From the NCBI GenBank assembly GCA_025453375.1, contig JALOQT010000050.1, positions 1-6,748 on the forward strand: a stretch of 6,748 nucleotides of DNA, read 5' to 3'. Position 1 is the first letter of the stretch. Every line of letters begins with the position of its first letter. Below the pieces are notes generated by a model. It was not told where the DNA came from. It made no database searches and saw only the letters and a program-made list of their open reading frames with translations. Below, piece after piece: positions 1-6,404 of the stretch. The position numbers and the translations under genes were made by a program. This DNA is from Phycisphaerales bacterium. Lineage in GTDB: Bacteria; Planctomycetota; Phycisphaerae; Phycisphaerales; UBA1924.

Positions 1-2373
1 GGCCTGATCAGCCATCAGCAGCCCAAGACCGAGGGCGACACGGGCCCGGCCGTCCCGGGCATGCTTGATGTGCGAGGCCACTGGATGCTCGATGAAACCA
101 GCGCCGCGGCGACGCGAACCGGCCTCGGGCGCGGCGGGCTGAATGTGTCGGTCGATCGCCTCGATACATCACTCAGCCTCGAGGACCTCGTCCGCCCGAT
201 CGCGCCGGCGGTCAGCAGCGTCATCGAGCTCCAGCGTGAGGCCTTCGGGCCGAGCGGGCGCGTGGATGTTGCCCTGCGCGTCAATCAGGCGCTGCGAGCC
301 GAGGCGGACACGCCAGGCGATCCGCTGCGTGTCGATGCCACGATCCGCAACGCGCGGAACCTCTCGCTGCTGGCGACGACGCAAGCCGGTGTCGCCCCGC
401 AGCGCGTCAACATGCTGCAAGATCGCGGCGAGATTCGCATCCTCGCCGCAGCGGACGACACCACCCCTGTCACGCTCGCATTTGCCGACCTCTCCGCTGC
501 CACGTCGATCGATGGTCAGCCCCTCGGCCGCATCGAGCTCGACGGCACGCTGGCGATCGACACCAACGCCCAGACCGACGCGACGAGCGTGGCCGAACCC
601 TTGACGCTTCGCCTGCGCGACGCGCGATTCGAGAGCGTGGTCGTCGCCGACCTGCTACGTCGATATGCGCCGCAGGTGGTGAACGATCGCTATGCGTCAC
701 TGAAGCCCGTCGGCCAGTTCGATGCCGAGCTCACCGCCGCACCGACCGTGCGCGATGGCGATGGCGCCCGCACCGGCACACTCCTGCAGGCGGCCCTGCG
801 TCCCGTTGATATCGCGTTCACCATCGGCGACACGCGCTACACCTTGCCGAACGTCTCCGGACAGATCACGCTCGACAACCTCACCGAACTCGTCTCCGCC
901 GATGGGTCGCAGGCGGGGGCGGCGTCCTCACTGCCTCGAGGCGAACTGCAGGAACTGACCGTCGTCGGCGATGACTGGTTCGGCACGATCCACGGCCCCT
1001 GGGCCATCACGCCTGGCGACACACGCACTGGCGAATCTGCCGGAGGCTGGACGCTCAAGGCCACCGCCTCGCTGGAAGCATCCCGCAGCAGCAGCGCGAC
1101 GAACACCATCGGCCTGCCGGATGATCTTCTGGCCATGCTGCCCCCCAGCGTGCCCGCTGCGTTGCAGGAGTATGCCGTCACTCTGCAGTCGCTGGCGATG
1201 CGCGATGTCCACCTCGAACTTTCGCGCCTCGAGCGTTCGATCGATTTCAAAGCCGCCGGCGCTGCCATCGTGCAGCGGCTGGACCTCAGCCGCGCCGTCA
1301 ACGTCCAGAATCTCTCCGGCGTCGTGAAGTTCGACGCGTCCGGGCAGCGAGCCGACGAGGGCCCGCTGCGGGCCGAGGTCGACCTCGCCCTCAACGCCAC
1401 CCGCGCCCGTATCGAAGGCCTCCTGCTCTCGGGCCTCAGCGCCGAAGCGACACTGCGCACCGGCGACGCGACCCAGCCGACACTCGTGCTCCACAGCGCC
1501 TCCGGCGCGCTCTATGGCGGGCGCGTCTCGCTCAGCGGCGCACTGCTGCCGACGCCAGCCGACACCGCAACCAATCGCCCAGCCGAGGTGCAAGTCGCCA
1601 TGGCGGGCGTCCGCCTGGCCGACGTGATGACCGAACTCTCCCGCCGTGGCCGCACCGTCGCCGGCCCGCCCGTGCCCGATTCGCTCGAGCTGCCCCTCCC
1701 CTCGATGCAGGCCGACGACGGCCCTATTGCCGACGCCACCCGCGGCGTCATCGACCTCGATCTCGCTCTCCGCGCATCGATCAGCAACGAACCGCTCCAG
1801 AGTCTCGACGGCCACGGCTCACTGCGGATCGCCCAAGGCAGCGCGATCTTCGACTTGCCCGTGGTCGTCGGCCTCATCGAGCTCTCCAACCTCCGCCTGC
1901 CCAGTGATGACAAGTTCGACTACGCCGCGGCAGACTTCACCCTCACCGGCCCGCGCATCGGCGTGCAGCGCATCGTCATGCTCTCCGACGCGCTGGCCTT
2001 GATCGGCGCCGGCCACATCGACCTGCCCGATGGCCGGCTCGATCTGGCCGTCAACAGCCGCTCGCGCCAGCGCCTGCCGATCATCTCCGCCATCATCGAG
2101 ACGATCCGCGATGAACTGCTCACCGCCTCAATCACCGGCACCATCGCCGAGCCCAGCTACACCGTCAGCACCCTCAGCGGCACCCGCCGAGCCATCGCCC
2201 GCCTCTTCGGCGCCAAGGACTCTGGCCCCTCCATCCCCAGCACCGAGCTCGATCGCTACGAGCGCGATCGCCACAGCACCAGCCAACTGCTCAGCCCGCA
2301 TCGCCAGGCCGTCGCCGAGTCGCGCCTGATCTTCGACGCCACCGCGGCGGTGCACAGCGACCGCAACCGCTGA
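1..2373 (+). CDS. AsmA-like envelope protein, C-terminal part (start lies outside window)
   Basis: The frame is open from base 1 to the TGA at 2371-2373, giving 790 visible residues with no N-terminus, so the true start is to the left; the ATG at 61 is merely the first internal one. The protein is a long series of short alternating hydrophobic/polar segments (predicted beta strands) with repeated 'G.L.......G.I.L' patterns. The stretch at about nt 1800-2130 is the clearest: a LDGHGSLRIAQGSAIFDLP segment, then VVGLIELSNL, FTLTGPRIGVQRIVMLS, and ALIGAGHIDLPDGRLDL. This matches the C-terminal repeat module of AsmA/YhdP-type proteins (AsmA_2-like), which in diderm bacteria are inner-membrane anchored periplasmic proteins linked to lipid transport to, or assembly of, the outer membrane. 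After about nt 2210 a polar, charged tail follows, probably disordered. The N-terminal membrane anchor expected of the family would be outside the window. Family assignment is fairly secure; the precise role is inferred. Confidence 0.8.
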   Translation, partial: GLISHQQPKTEGDTGPAVPGMLDVRGHWMLDETSAAATRTGLGRGGLNVSVDRLDTSLSLEDLVRPIAPAVSSVIELQREAFGPSGRVDVALRVNQALRAEADTPGDPLRVDATIRNARNLSLLATTQAGVAPQRVNMLQDRGEIRILAAADDTTPVTLAFADLSAATSIDGQPLGRIELDGTLAIDTNAQTDATSVAEPLTLRLRDARFESVVVADLLRRYAPQVVNDRYASLKPVGQFDAELTAAPTVRDGDGARTGTLLQAALRPVDIAFTIGDTRYTLPNVSGQITLDNLTELVSADGSQAGAASSLPRGELQELTVVGDDWFGTIHGPWAITPGDTRTGESAGGWTLKATASLEASRSSSATNTIGLPDDLLAMLPPSVPAALQEYAVTLQSLAMRDVHLELSRLERSIDFKAAGAAIVQRLDLSRAVNVQNLSGVVKFDASGQRADEGPLRAEVDLALNATRARIEGLLLSGLSAEATLRTGDATQPTLVLHSASGALYGGRVSLSGALLPTPADTATNRPAEVQVAMAGVRLADVMTELSRRGRTVAGPPVPDSLELPLPSMQADDGPIADATRGVIDLDLALRASISNEPLQSLDGHGSLRIAQGSAIFDLPVVVGLIELSNLRLPSDDKFDYAAADFTLTGPRIGVQRIVMLSDALALIGAGHIDLPDGRLDLAVNSRSRQRLPIISAIIETIRDELLTASITGTIAEPSYTVSTLSGTRRAIARLFGAKDSGPSIPSTELDRYERDRHSTSQLLSPHRQAVAESRLIFDATAAVHSDRNR

Positions 2374-2392
2374 CCAAACCCACCGGTTGGTC
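2372..2392. terminator. Hairpin between convergent genes, possible bidirectional terminator
   Basis: GACCAA (2372-2377) and TTGGTC (2387-2392) are perfect inverted copies around a 9-base centre; the stem can extend by two C-G pairs (CC 2379-2380 with GG 2385-2386) if A2378 is bulged. It starts inside the stop codon of the AsmA-like gene and ends just before the tilS stop (2396-2398 on the minus strand), the usual place for a shared terminator. There is no T-run on either side, so intrinsic termination is not assured. Confidence 0.45.
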
Positions 2393-2395
2393 GGA

Positions 2396-3568
2396 CTACT
2401 CCGCTCCGTCCGCCCGCATCAGGCGCACCTCGCCACGTCGCACCATCAGCGAGAGCACACCCAGCTCCAGCCGCTTCGGTGCCCGATCACTCGCGCCGAT
2501 CACCGCCGCGGCATGCAGCCACACCCGCGCCGGCAGTTGGCGCCGCTCCCCCATCTGCCGCGCCGCTCGTCGCAGCAGCGTGGCGACCACCGCAGGCGTT
2601 GAGGCCTGCAGCGCCGCCCGCGTCCACCGCATGAGCCCCGGTCCATGCGTGCCCTCACGAGCGAGGTCATCCAGCCGTCGCGCCTCGCGTCGCAGCGCCC
2701 TGTCAGACGCTCGCAGAAACACACTGGCAGTCAGCGATCGCTCCGCCACATCCGGCTTGATTGCCAGCAGTTCCGGAATCACCCTGGCCCGCAGCCGGTT
2801 TCGCCGCAGCGAGGTATCGCCATTGCTGGCATCCTCAACCCACGACACACCGGCCCGCTGGCAGAGCTGCCGCAGCGCCGCCGGCTTCACCTCCAGGCAC
2901 GGCCTCAGCAGCACCGTGCCATCGCGCATCCGCGTGCGCGGTGCGATGCCCGCCAGCCCTCGCGACGCAGCGCCGCGCAGCATCGCCAGCAGCACCGTCT
3001 CGAGCTGATCTTGCACGTGATGCCCCGTCACCACGCACGCCCGCGAGCCATCCTGCTCACACGCCCGCGCATGCGCCGCCAGCGCGGCATATCGCAGCGA
3101 TCGCGCCGCCCCCTCCGCATTCCCCATCCTCGCAGTTCCGCCCCTGCCCCCCGCTCCGCCCCCCGCCCCCCGCACCGAAACCTCACCGACTGTCAGCGGC
3201 ACGCCCAGCCGCTCGCACAACTCGGCACACGCATCGCGATCCGCCATCACCTCCGCCCGCGATCGCAGATCATGCATCACATGCATCGCCACCACACGGT
3301 GCCCACGCATTTCCCGTCCGCCCGCCGCCGCCCACAGCGCCAGCAGCAGCGCTGTCGAATCCGCCCCGCCGCTGAAGGCGACAATCGTCGTGCCCTGTGA
3401 GCACCCGGCCTCGGCCACCAGCCTGCGCCACGCCTGGGCGATTCGTCGCGCTGCGGGCTGTTTGCGGATCGATGCACGCCACACCACAAGCCTTCGCGCC
3501 GCCGCATTCTGCACCGCCGAGCCGGCCTCCGCCACGTCCAACGAATGTGCCTCATTCCCGTCGAGCAT
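2396..3568 (-). CDS. tilS: tRNA(Ile)-lysidine synthetase TilS
   Basis: TilS uses ATP and lysine to convert C34 of the CAU-anticodon tRNA-Ile to lysidine, so the tRNA reads AUA and is charged with isoleucine; it is normally essential and cytoplasmic. With the start at 3568 it has 390 residues. The N-type ATP pyrophosphatase loop SGGADS is at residues 66-71, an HVMHDLRS segment at 96-103, EGAARSLRY at 152-160, GHHVQDQLET at 182-191, and DASNGDTSLRRNRLR at 246-260, all in family order and spacing. A Gly-rich insert (about 134-146) sits between the LGVPL strand and the EGAARSLRY helix. The C-terminal half is shorter than in E. coli TilS (432 residues), so the far C-terminal substrate domain looks reduced. 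The first 40 or so residues are poorly conserved in style; GTG at 3487 (V28) is a good alternative start and would relieve the near-overlap with the divergent gene at 3574. The gene stands alone, convergent with the AsmA-like gene. Confidence 0.93.
   Translation of the reverse strand: MLDGNEAHSLDVAEAGSAVQNAAARRLVVWRASIRKQPAARRIAQAWRRLVAEAGCSQGTTIVAFSGGADSTALLLALWAAAGGREMRGHRVVAMHVMHDLRSRAEVMADRDACAELCERLGVPLTVGEVSVRGAGGGAGGRGGTARMGNAEGAARSLRYAALAAHARACEQDGSRACVVTGHHVQDQLETVLLAMLRGAASRGLAGIAPRTRMRDGTVLLRPCLEVKPAALRQLCQRAGVSWVEDASNGDTSLRRNRLRARVIPELLAIKPDVAERSLTASVFLRASDRALRREARRLDDLAREGTHGPGLMRWTRAALQASTPAVVATLLRRAARQMGERRQLPARVWLHAAAVIGASDRAPKRLELGVLSLMVRRGEVRLMRADGAE
3141..3171 (-). other. 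G-quadruplex-forming motif within tilS coding strand
   Basis: On the plus strand there are four C-runs: 3141-3144 (4), 3147-3152 (6), 3159-3164 (6) and 3166-3171 (6). Read on the minus strand, which is the tilS mRNA sense, these are G6, G6, G6 and G4 separated by loops of 1, 6 and 2 bases, which satisfies the standard rule of four runs of at least three G with loops of 1-7. It encodes the Gly-rich insert of TilS. The motif is seen directly; folding in the cell is inference. Confidence 0.7.
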
Positions 3569-3573
3569 GGACG

Positions 3574-4227
3574 ATGCTAGCGTTGCCCGTGATCGCCGCC
3601 ATCCAACCCGTGCCCGCCGGTGCTGGCAGCGCCGCCGCGTCAGGGCTGACGATGCCGCCGATGTGGGCCGTGGTCCTCGTGGTCGTCGGCCTCAGCGTGC
3701 TGGCGATCCTGACTATCGCCGCCCGTCGAAAGCGATCAGCCGACACGGACCGCGCCTTTGCGCAGCGCGTCGCCGGCGACCGTTCCCCATGCAAGCCAGC
3801 CGCATCAACTTCAGGGCCCCACGCCCTCCCGGACGCCGCGGCGGACACCGCCGCCCTCGCCCGCGATCTCGCCCTGGCCCTGGACGCACGAGCCGAGCGA
3901 CTCGAGCACCTCATCGCCGCGGCTGACGATCGCCTCGCTCGCCTCCAGCGTGCAACGCACGCCGCGTCAACCACGCCAGCGTTCAGCCCACCGCATCCCC
4001 CCGCCCGCGGTGATTCCGCTCGACCCGCGACTTCGCCGACCTCAAGCGCCGCCCAGACGTCCAGCGCGCGCCCCAATCCCAGCACCGACGAACCCGCCGA
4101 CCTGACGGGCTCCATCTACGCCCTCGCCGACGAAGGCGTCGGCCCCGTGCAGATCGCCCAGCGCCTCCGCACGCATGTGGGCAAGGTCGAGCTCATCCTC
4201 GCCCTCCGCGCCCAGCGCGCCGTGTGA
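3574..4227 (+). CDS. Membrane-anchored coiled-coil protein with C-terminal SwrB/DUF6115-like HTH motif
   Basis: From ATG 3574 the protein has 217 residues. Residues about 30-50 (WAVVLVVVGLSVLAILTIAA) form one strong transmembrane helix followed by the basic stop RRKR, so the bulk should be cytoplasmic. Residues about 88-128 are a helical heptad-like stretch (ALARDLALALDARAERLEHL, then IAAADDRLARLQRA), probably a coiled coil. A Pro/Ser/Thr/Ala-rich linker follows (about 130-175), then a compact C-terminal motif, IYALADEGVGPVQIAQRLRT followed by HVGKVELILALR. This order (one TM helix, coiled coil, linker, short helix-turn-helix-like end) resembles DUF6115/SwrB of Firmicutes and DUF2802 of Proteobacteria, which lie near flagellar and chemotaxis genes. 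The link is by pattern and no search was possible. ATGs at 3652 and 3661 are alternative starts just before the TM helix, and 3652 has an AGGG a few bases upstream. The frame is open further upstream (ATG at 3397), but that would run deep into tilS on the other strand and reads as low-complexity Pro/Arg sequence. Confidence 0.72.
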   Translation: MLALPVIAAIQPVPAGAGSAAASGLTMPPMWAVVLVVVGLSVLAILTIAARRKRSADTDRAFAQRVAGDRSPCKPAASTSGPHALPDAAADTAALARDLALALDARAERLEHLIAAADDRLARLQRATHAASTTPAFSPPHPPARGDSARPATSPTSSAAQTSSARPNPSTDEPADLTGSIYALADEGVGPVQIAQRLRTHVGKVELILALRAQRAV

Positions 4228-4238
4228 GCCGCCACCGA

Positions 4239-5681
4239 TCACGCCTGCTGGAACGGATACACCCGCCCCAGCCCCAGAATCTTCGTCAGCGCATCCAGCG
4301 CCTCCTGTGCCTCCTCGTGCAGCGTCACGCTTGCCAGGTCCGCAGGCGTCAACTTCGCCCGATACCACCGCTTCACCCACGCTTCCAGGCGATCAATCTG
4401 CGCAGGCGTGCACCAGCACCCGGGCGTGACGCTCCGCATCTCCGCCTCCGTCAGCGGCACGCGCAGCCGCAGGCACGCTGGCCCGCCGCCGTTGCGCATG
4501 CTCTCGCGCACGTCCATCACCGCATGGTCACCAATCGCGCCGTTCGCGTGCGGGCCGCCAAACAGCGTTTCCAGCACCCGCCGTGTCGCGCGATATTCAG
4601 CCGCCTCGCTCGGCGCAATCAGCCGCGTGCCCTCACCGCCGACCGTGCCCTTTCGCCCCGCCTCCGGCAGTGTAACAAGCTGCGCGTTGAACAGATACGT
4701 CTTGACCGCCGCGCTCAGCGCCACGCTCCGCCGCGCCACCCGCACCGGCCGAAACCCGCCGACCAACCCCCGCAGCGCCGCCAGCACGCCCCGCTCATCC
4801 AGGAACGCATCCTCGTGATAAAACAGCGTCCGCCCATTGCCCACGCACACCACATCGTTGTGAAACGCGCCCGCATCAATCGCTTTGGTTGACTGCTGCG
4901 CAAACACGCAACGCGCCAGATCCAGCCCGTGCCGCCGGGCCACCGCTTTGCACGCCTCCAGCGTCTGCCGAGCCGGATATCGCCTGGGCCGCGCACCGGC
5001 CCGGTCGGCATGATGCACGCCATAGACAAACAGATGCACGCCCGCACCGGGCCGGCTCGCGACGCGATCATCAAACAGTCGCGTGTGGTTTGCCGCCCCT
5101 TCATCACCCAGCGCATCAGCCGCCGGCAGTGGGGGGTGCACCACAAAGCGGCGTTCGTCGGCAAACGTCGCCCGCAGAATCGCCCCCGTCTGCCCCGGCT
5201 CAATCGCCCGATGCAGCATGCTCTTGAGATTCGCCGGCGTGAAATGCACCTTCCCGTCAGCCGTATCCGTGCTCGGGCTGACCGTCGCCGCATTGGCCGC
5301 CCACATGCTGCTGGCACTGCACAACTGCGCCAGCAAGATCGGCTCCTCCTTCGCCAATGTCGCGAGGATCTGCGCATCGCTGCCACTGAACCCCAGCACC
5401 CGCGCCACCTCCAGCGCTGGCCGTGCGTTGGGCGCCAGCACGCCCTGCGCCAGCCCCATCTCCATCAGTCGCCGCATCTTCGCCAGCCCCTGCAGCGCCG
5501 CCTCGCGCGGCTTGGCCACGCGCCCCGCATGCCGACTGCTCGCCACGTTGCCAAAGCTCAGCCCCGCATAGTTGTGCGTGGGCCCCACCAGCCCGTCAAA
5601 GTTCGCTTCGCGCAAGACCTGCGCTTCAGCCGCGCCAACCGACCGTCCACGTGTCACACCGGTTCGGGGAACCTTGCCCAT
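4239..5681 (-). CDS. astB: N-succinylarginine dihydrolase AstB
   Basis: AstB hydrolyses N2-succinylarginine to N2-succinylornithine, two ammonia and CO2, the second step of the arginine succinyltransferase (AST) catabolic pathway, in the cytoplasm. Family landmarks, numbered from ATG 5681: NFDGLVGPTHNYAGLSFGN (27-45), MWAANAATVSPSTDTADG (127-144), GDEGAANH (192-199), YPARQTLEA (235-243), AGAFHNDVVCVGN (270-282) and SMRNGGGPACLRLRVPL (394-410). The catalytic Cys (C403), the His in FHNDV (H274) and the Glu of GDEGAANH, which probably corresponds to the third active-site residue, are all present, so the enzyme looks active. Start choice: the frame is open to 5777, but residues before 5681 are low complexity and E. 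coli AstB (447 aa) begins only a few residues before the NFDGLVGPTH motif. ATG 5681 gives 480 aa; TTG at 5615 would give 458 aa. No other ast gene is visible; the neighbours are unrelated. It converges on the membrane-protein gene with an 11 bp gap and diverges from the Hpt gene. Confidence 0.93.
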   Translation of the reverse strand: MGKVPRTGVTRGRSVGAAEAQVLREANFDGLVGPTHNYAGLSFGNVASSRHAGRVAKPREAALQGLAKMRRLMEMGLAQGVLAPNARPALEVARVLGFSGSDAQILATLAKEEPILLAQLCSASSMWAANAATVSPSTDTADGKVHFTPANLKSMLHRAIEPGQTGAILRATFADERRFVVHPPLPAADALGDEGAANHTRLFDDRVASRPGAGVHLFVYGVHHADRAGARPRRYPARQTLEACKAVARRHGLDLARCVFAQQSTKAIDAGAFHNDVVCVGNGRTLFYHEDAFLDERGVLAALRGLVGGFRPVRVARRSVALSAAVKTYLFNAQLVTLPEAGRKGTVGGEGTRLIAPSEAAEYRATRRVLETLFGGPHANGAIGDHAVMDVRESMRNGGGPACLRLRVPLTEAEMRSVTPGCWCTPAQIDRLEAWVKRWYRAKLTPADLASVTLHEEAQEALDALTKILGLGRVYPFQQA

Positions 5682-5704
5682 GCCCGAGTATTGGCCGGTT
5701 CCCC
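5666..5704 (-). repeat. Inverted repeat bracketing the likely astB start codon
   Basis: GGGGAACC (5666-5673) and GGTTCCCC (5697-5704) are perfect 8-base inverted copies separated by 23 bases. The ATG at 5679-5681 (minus strand) lies in the intervening loop. The left arm can alternatively pair locally, as GGTTC 5661-5665 with GAACC 5669-5673. In astB mRNA this could form a hairpin presenting or hiding the start. It could also be a protein-binding site, or chance in a GC-rich region. Confidence 0.4.
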
Positions 5705-5713
5705 GCCCGCTGC

Positions 5714-5730
5714 GTCGGGTTTGTCCCGAC
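5714..5730. repeat. Short perfect inverted repeat, candidate operator
   Basis: GTCGGG (5714-5719) and CCCGAC (5725-5730) are perfect inverted copies around TTTGT. It lies 33 bp upstream of the preferred astB start (5681) and could be an operator for astB or a leader hairpin. If astB instead started at 5777 it would be coding, which is one more reason to doubt the longer start. Confidence 0.35.
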
Positions 5731-5915
5731 CTCGCCACCGGTCTCCCCACCCCGGAAGGGCCAGACGAGCAGGCCAAATTGGGGTTGATGCTCGCGTTAT
5801 TCAGACCTCAACCATCCCCGCACTCCGTCACAGACACACCCGATTGTGAGAAACCTTGGCCCCCCTTGCGCTGCGGGCTGATTTCACTTTCAGTTTTCGC
5901 CGATCCACAGGCTTC

Positions 5916-5920
5916 GGAGG
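5916..5920 (+). promoter_or_regulatory. Strong Shine-Dalgarno site of the Hpt gene
   Basis: GGAGG ends 7 bases before the ATG at 5928, an ideal spacing. It fixes the Hpt start and stands out because the other genes in the window have weak sites or none. Confidence 0.85.
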
Positions 5921-5927
5921 TTTCTGC

Positions 5928-6317
5928 ATGTCCAGCGCGCCCACGCCTCAACCCGCACCTCGCCCCACGGGCCACCCCGTCGCCCACGCCGTCTCGGCCA
6001 AGCAGCCCCTGCGCAGCGAGTTCGCCAATGACCCGGACATGCGCGACATCGTCGAGATGTACGTCACCGAGATGCCCGAGCGAATCTCCCAACTGACCAA
6101 CCTCTGGACCAGCCAGCAGCTCGATGAACTCCGCCGAGTCGCTCATCAGCTCAAGGGCGCCAGCGGCGGCTACGGCTTCCCGACCGTCGGCAAGGCCGCC
6201 GGCAAGGTCGAAAACTCCCTCCTGGCCCTTTCCGACGGCAGCGCCAACGCCAGCCTCGCTCAGCTCCGCGCACAGGTGGAAGACCTGATTAACACCTGCC
6301 AGCGTGTCTCCATGTGA
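5928..6317 (+). CDS. Stand-alone histidine phosphotransfer (Hpt) domain protein
   Basis: The protein has 129 residues. A Pro/Ala-rich, probably flexible N-terminus (1-27) precedes one Hpt four-helix domain (about 28-127). The helix IVEMYVTEMPERISQL (41-56) is followed by the signature VAHQLKGASGGYGFPTVGKA (71-90), in which H73 is the phospho-accepting histidine and the K and G residues after it are the conserved partners; AAGKVENSLL (90-99) continues the helix pair. Hpt proteins shuttle phosphoryl groups between receiver domains, or from hybrid histidine kinases to response regulators, in the cytoplasm. No kinase or receiver domain is fused here. A receiver-domain gene follows 87 bp downstream on the same strand and is the obvious candidate partner. 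The start at 5928 is set by the GGAGG site; an in-frame upstream extension to TTG 5856 lacks support. Confidence 0.92.
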   Translation: MSSAPTPQPAPRPTGHPVAHAVSAKQPLRSEFANDPDMRDIVEMYVTEMPERISQLTNLWTSQQLDELRRVAHQLKGASGGYGFPTVGKAAGKVENSLLALSDGSANASLAQLRAQVEDLINTCQRVSM

Positions 6318-6331
6318 CGGTTTCCATAAAC

Positions 6332-6347
6332 CCGAACGCCGATTCGG
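6332..6347 (+). repeat. Small hairpin between the Hpt and receiver genes
   Basis: CCGAA (6332-6336) and TTCGG (6343-6347) pair around a 6-base loop, 15 bp after the Hpt stop. The stem is only 5 bp and no T-run follows. It could be a weak attenuator, or a processing or stability element, between the two genes; it could also be chance. Confidence 0.25.
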
Positions 6348-6404
6348 TCGATCCTTCCATCTCCGCTTCAACACGCAACGCGTCTCCTCAGGACCCACTT
6401 CGCC

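Larger units (their letters stand above)
5682..5927. promoter_or_regulatory. Divergent intergenic region between astB and the Hpt gene
   Basis: This gap must contain the promoters of both flanking genes if astB starts at 5681. I found no sigma-70 hexamer pair with proper spacing on either strand. It holds the right arm of the inverted repeat around the astB start, a perfect palindromic hairpin at 5714-5730, and a comparatively T-rich patch at about 5880-5900 ahead of the Hpt gene. No RNA gene or small ORF stands out. Confidence 0.4.

Noticed and set aside
928..1815. Long minus-strand open frame (295 codons) opposite the AsmA-like gene
   Set aside because: It is an antisense shadow common in GC-rich coding DNA; its translation is low complexity and shows no family motif, whereas the plus frame has clear AsmA-like patterns.
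2645..3400. Plus-strand open frames opposite tilS
   Set aside because: Arg/Pro/His-rich low-complexity translations; tilS on the minus strand has all family motifs.
3397..3573. N-terminal extension of the membrane protein to ATG 3397
   Set aside because: It overlaps tilS by about 170 bp on the opposite strand and reads as Pro/Arg-rich low-complexity sequence.
5682..5777. N-terminal extension of AstB to ATG 5777
   Set aside because: The added residues are Ser/Gly/Arg-rich without family similarity, would make the protein about 65 residues longer than E. coli AstB, and cover a palindrome better explained as non-coding.
4929..5849. Long plus-strand open frame (306 codons) opposite astB
   Set aside because: The translation is Arg/Pro/His-rich with no recognisable domain, and AstB on the other strand is unambiguous.
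5857..5869. Possible sigma-54 promoter (TGGC ... TTGC) upstream of the Hpt gene
   Set aside because: The GG and GC elements are about 2 bp too close (10 instead of 12), and the interior is simply a C-run.
5856..5927. TTG-started extension of the Hpt protein
   Set aside because: The ATG at 5928 has a perfectly spaced GGAGG, and the extension adds no part of the Hpt fold.
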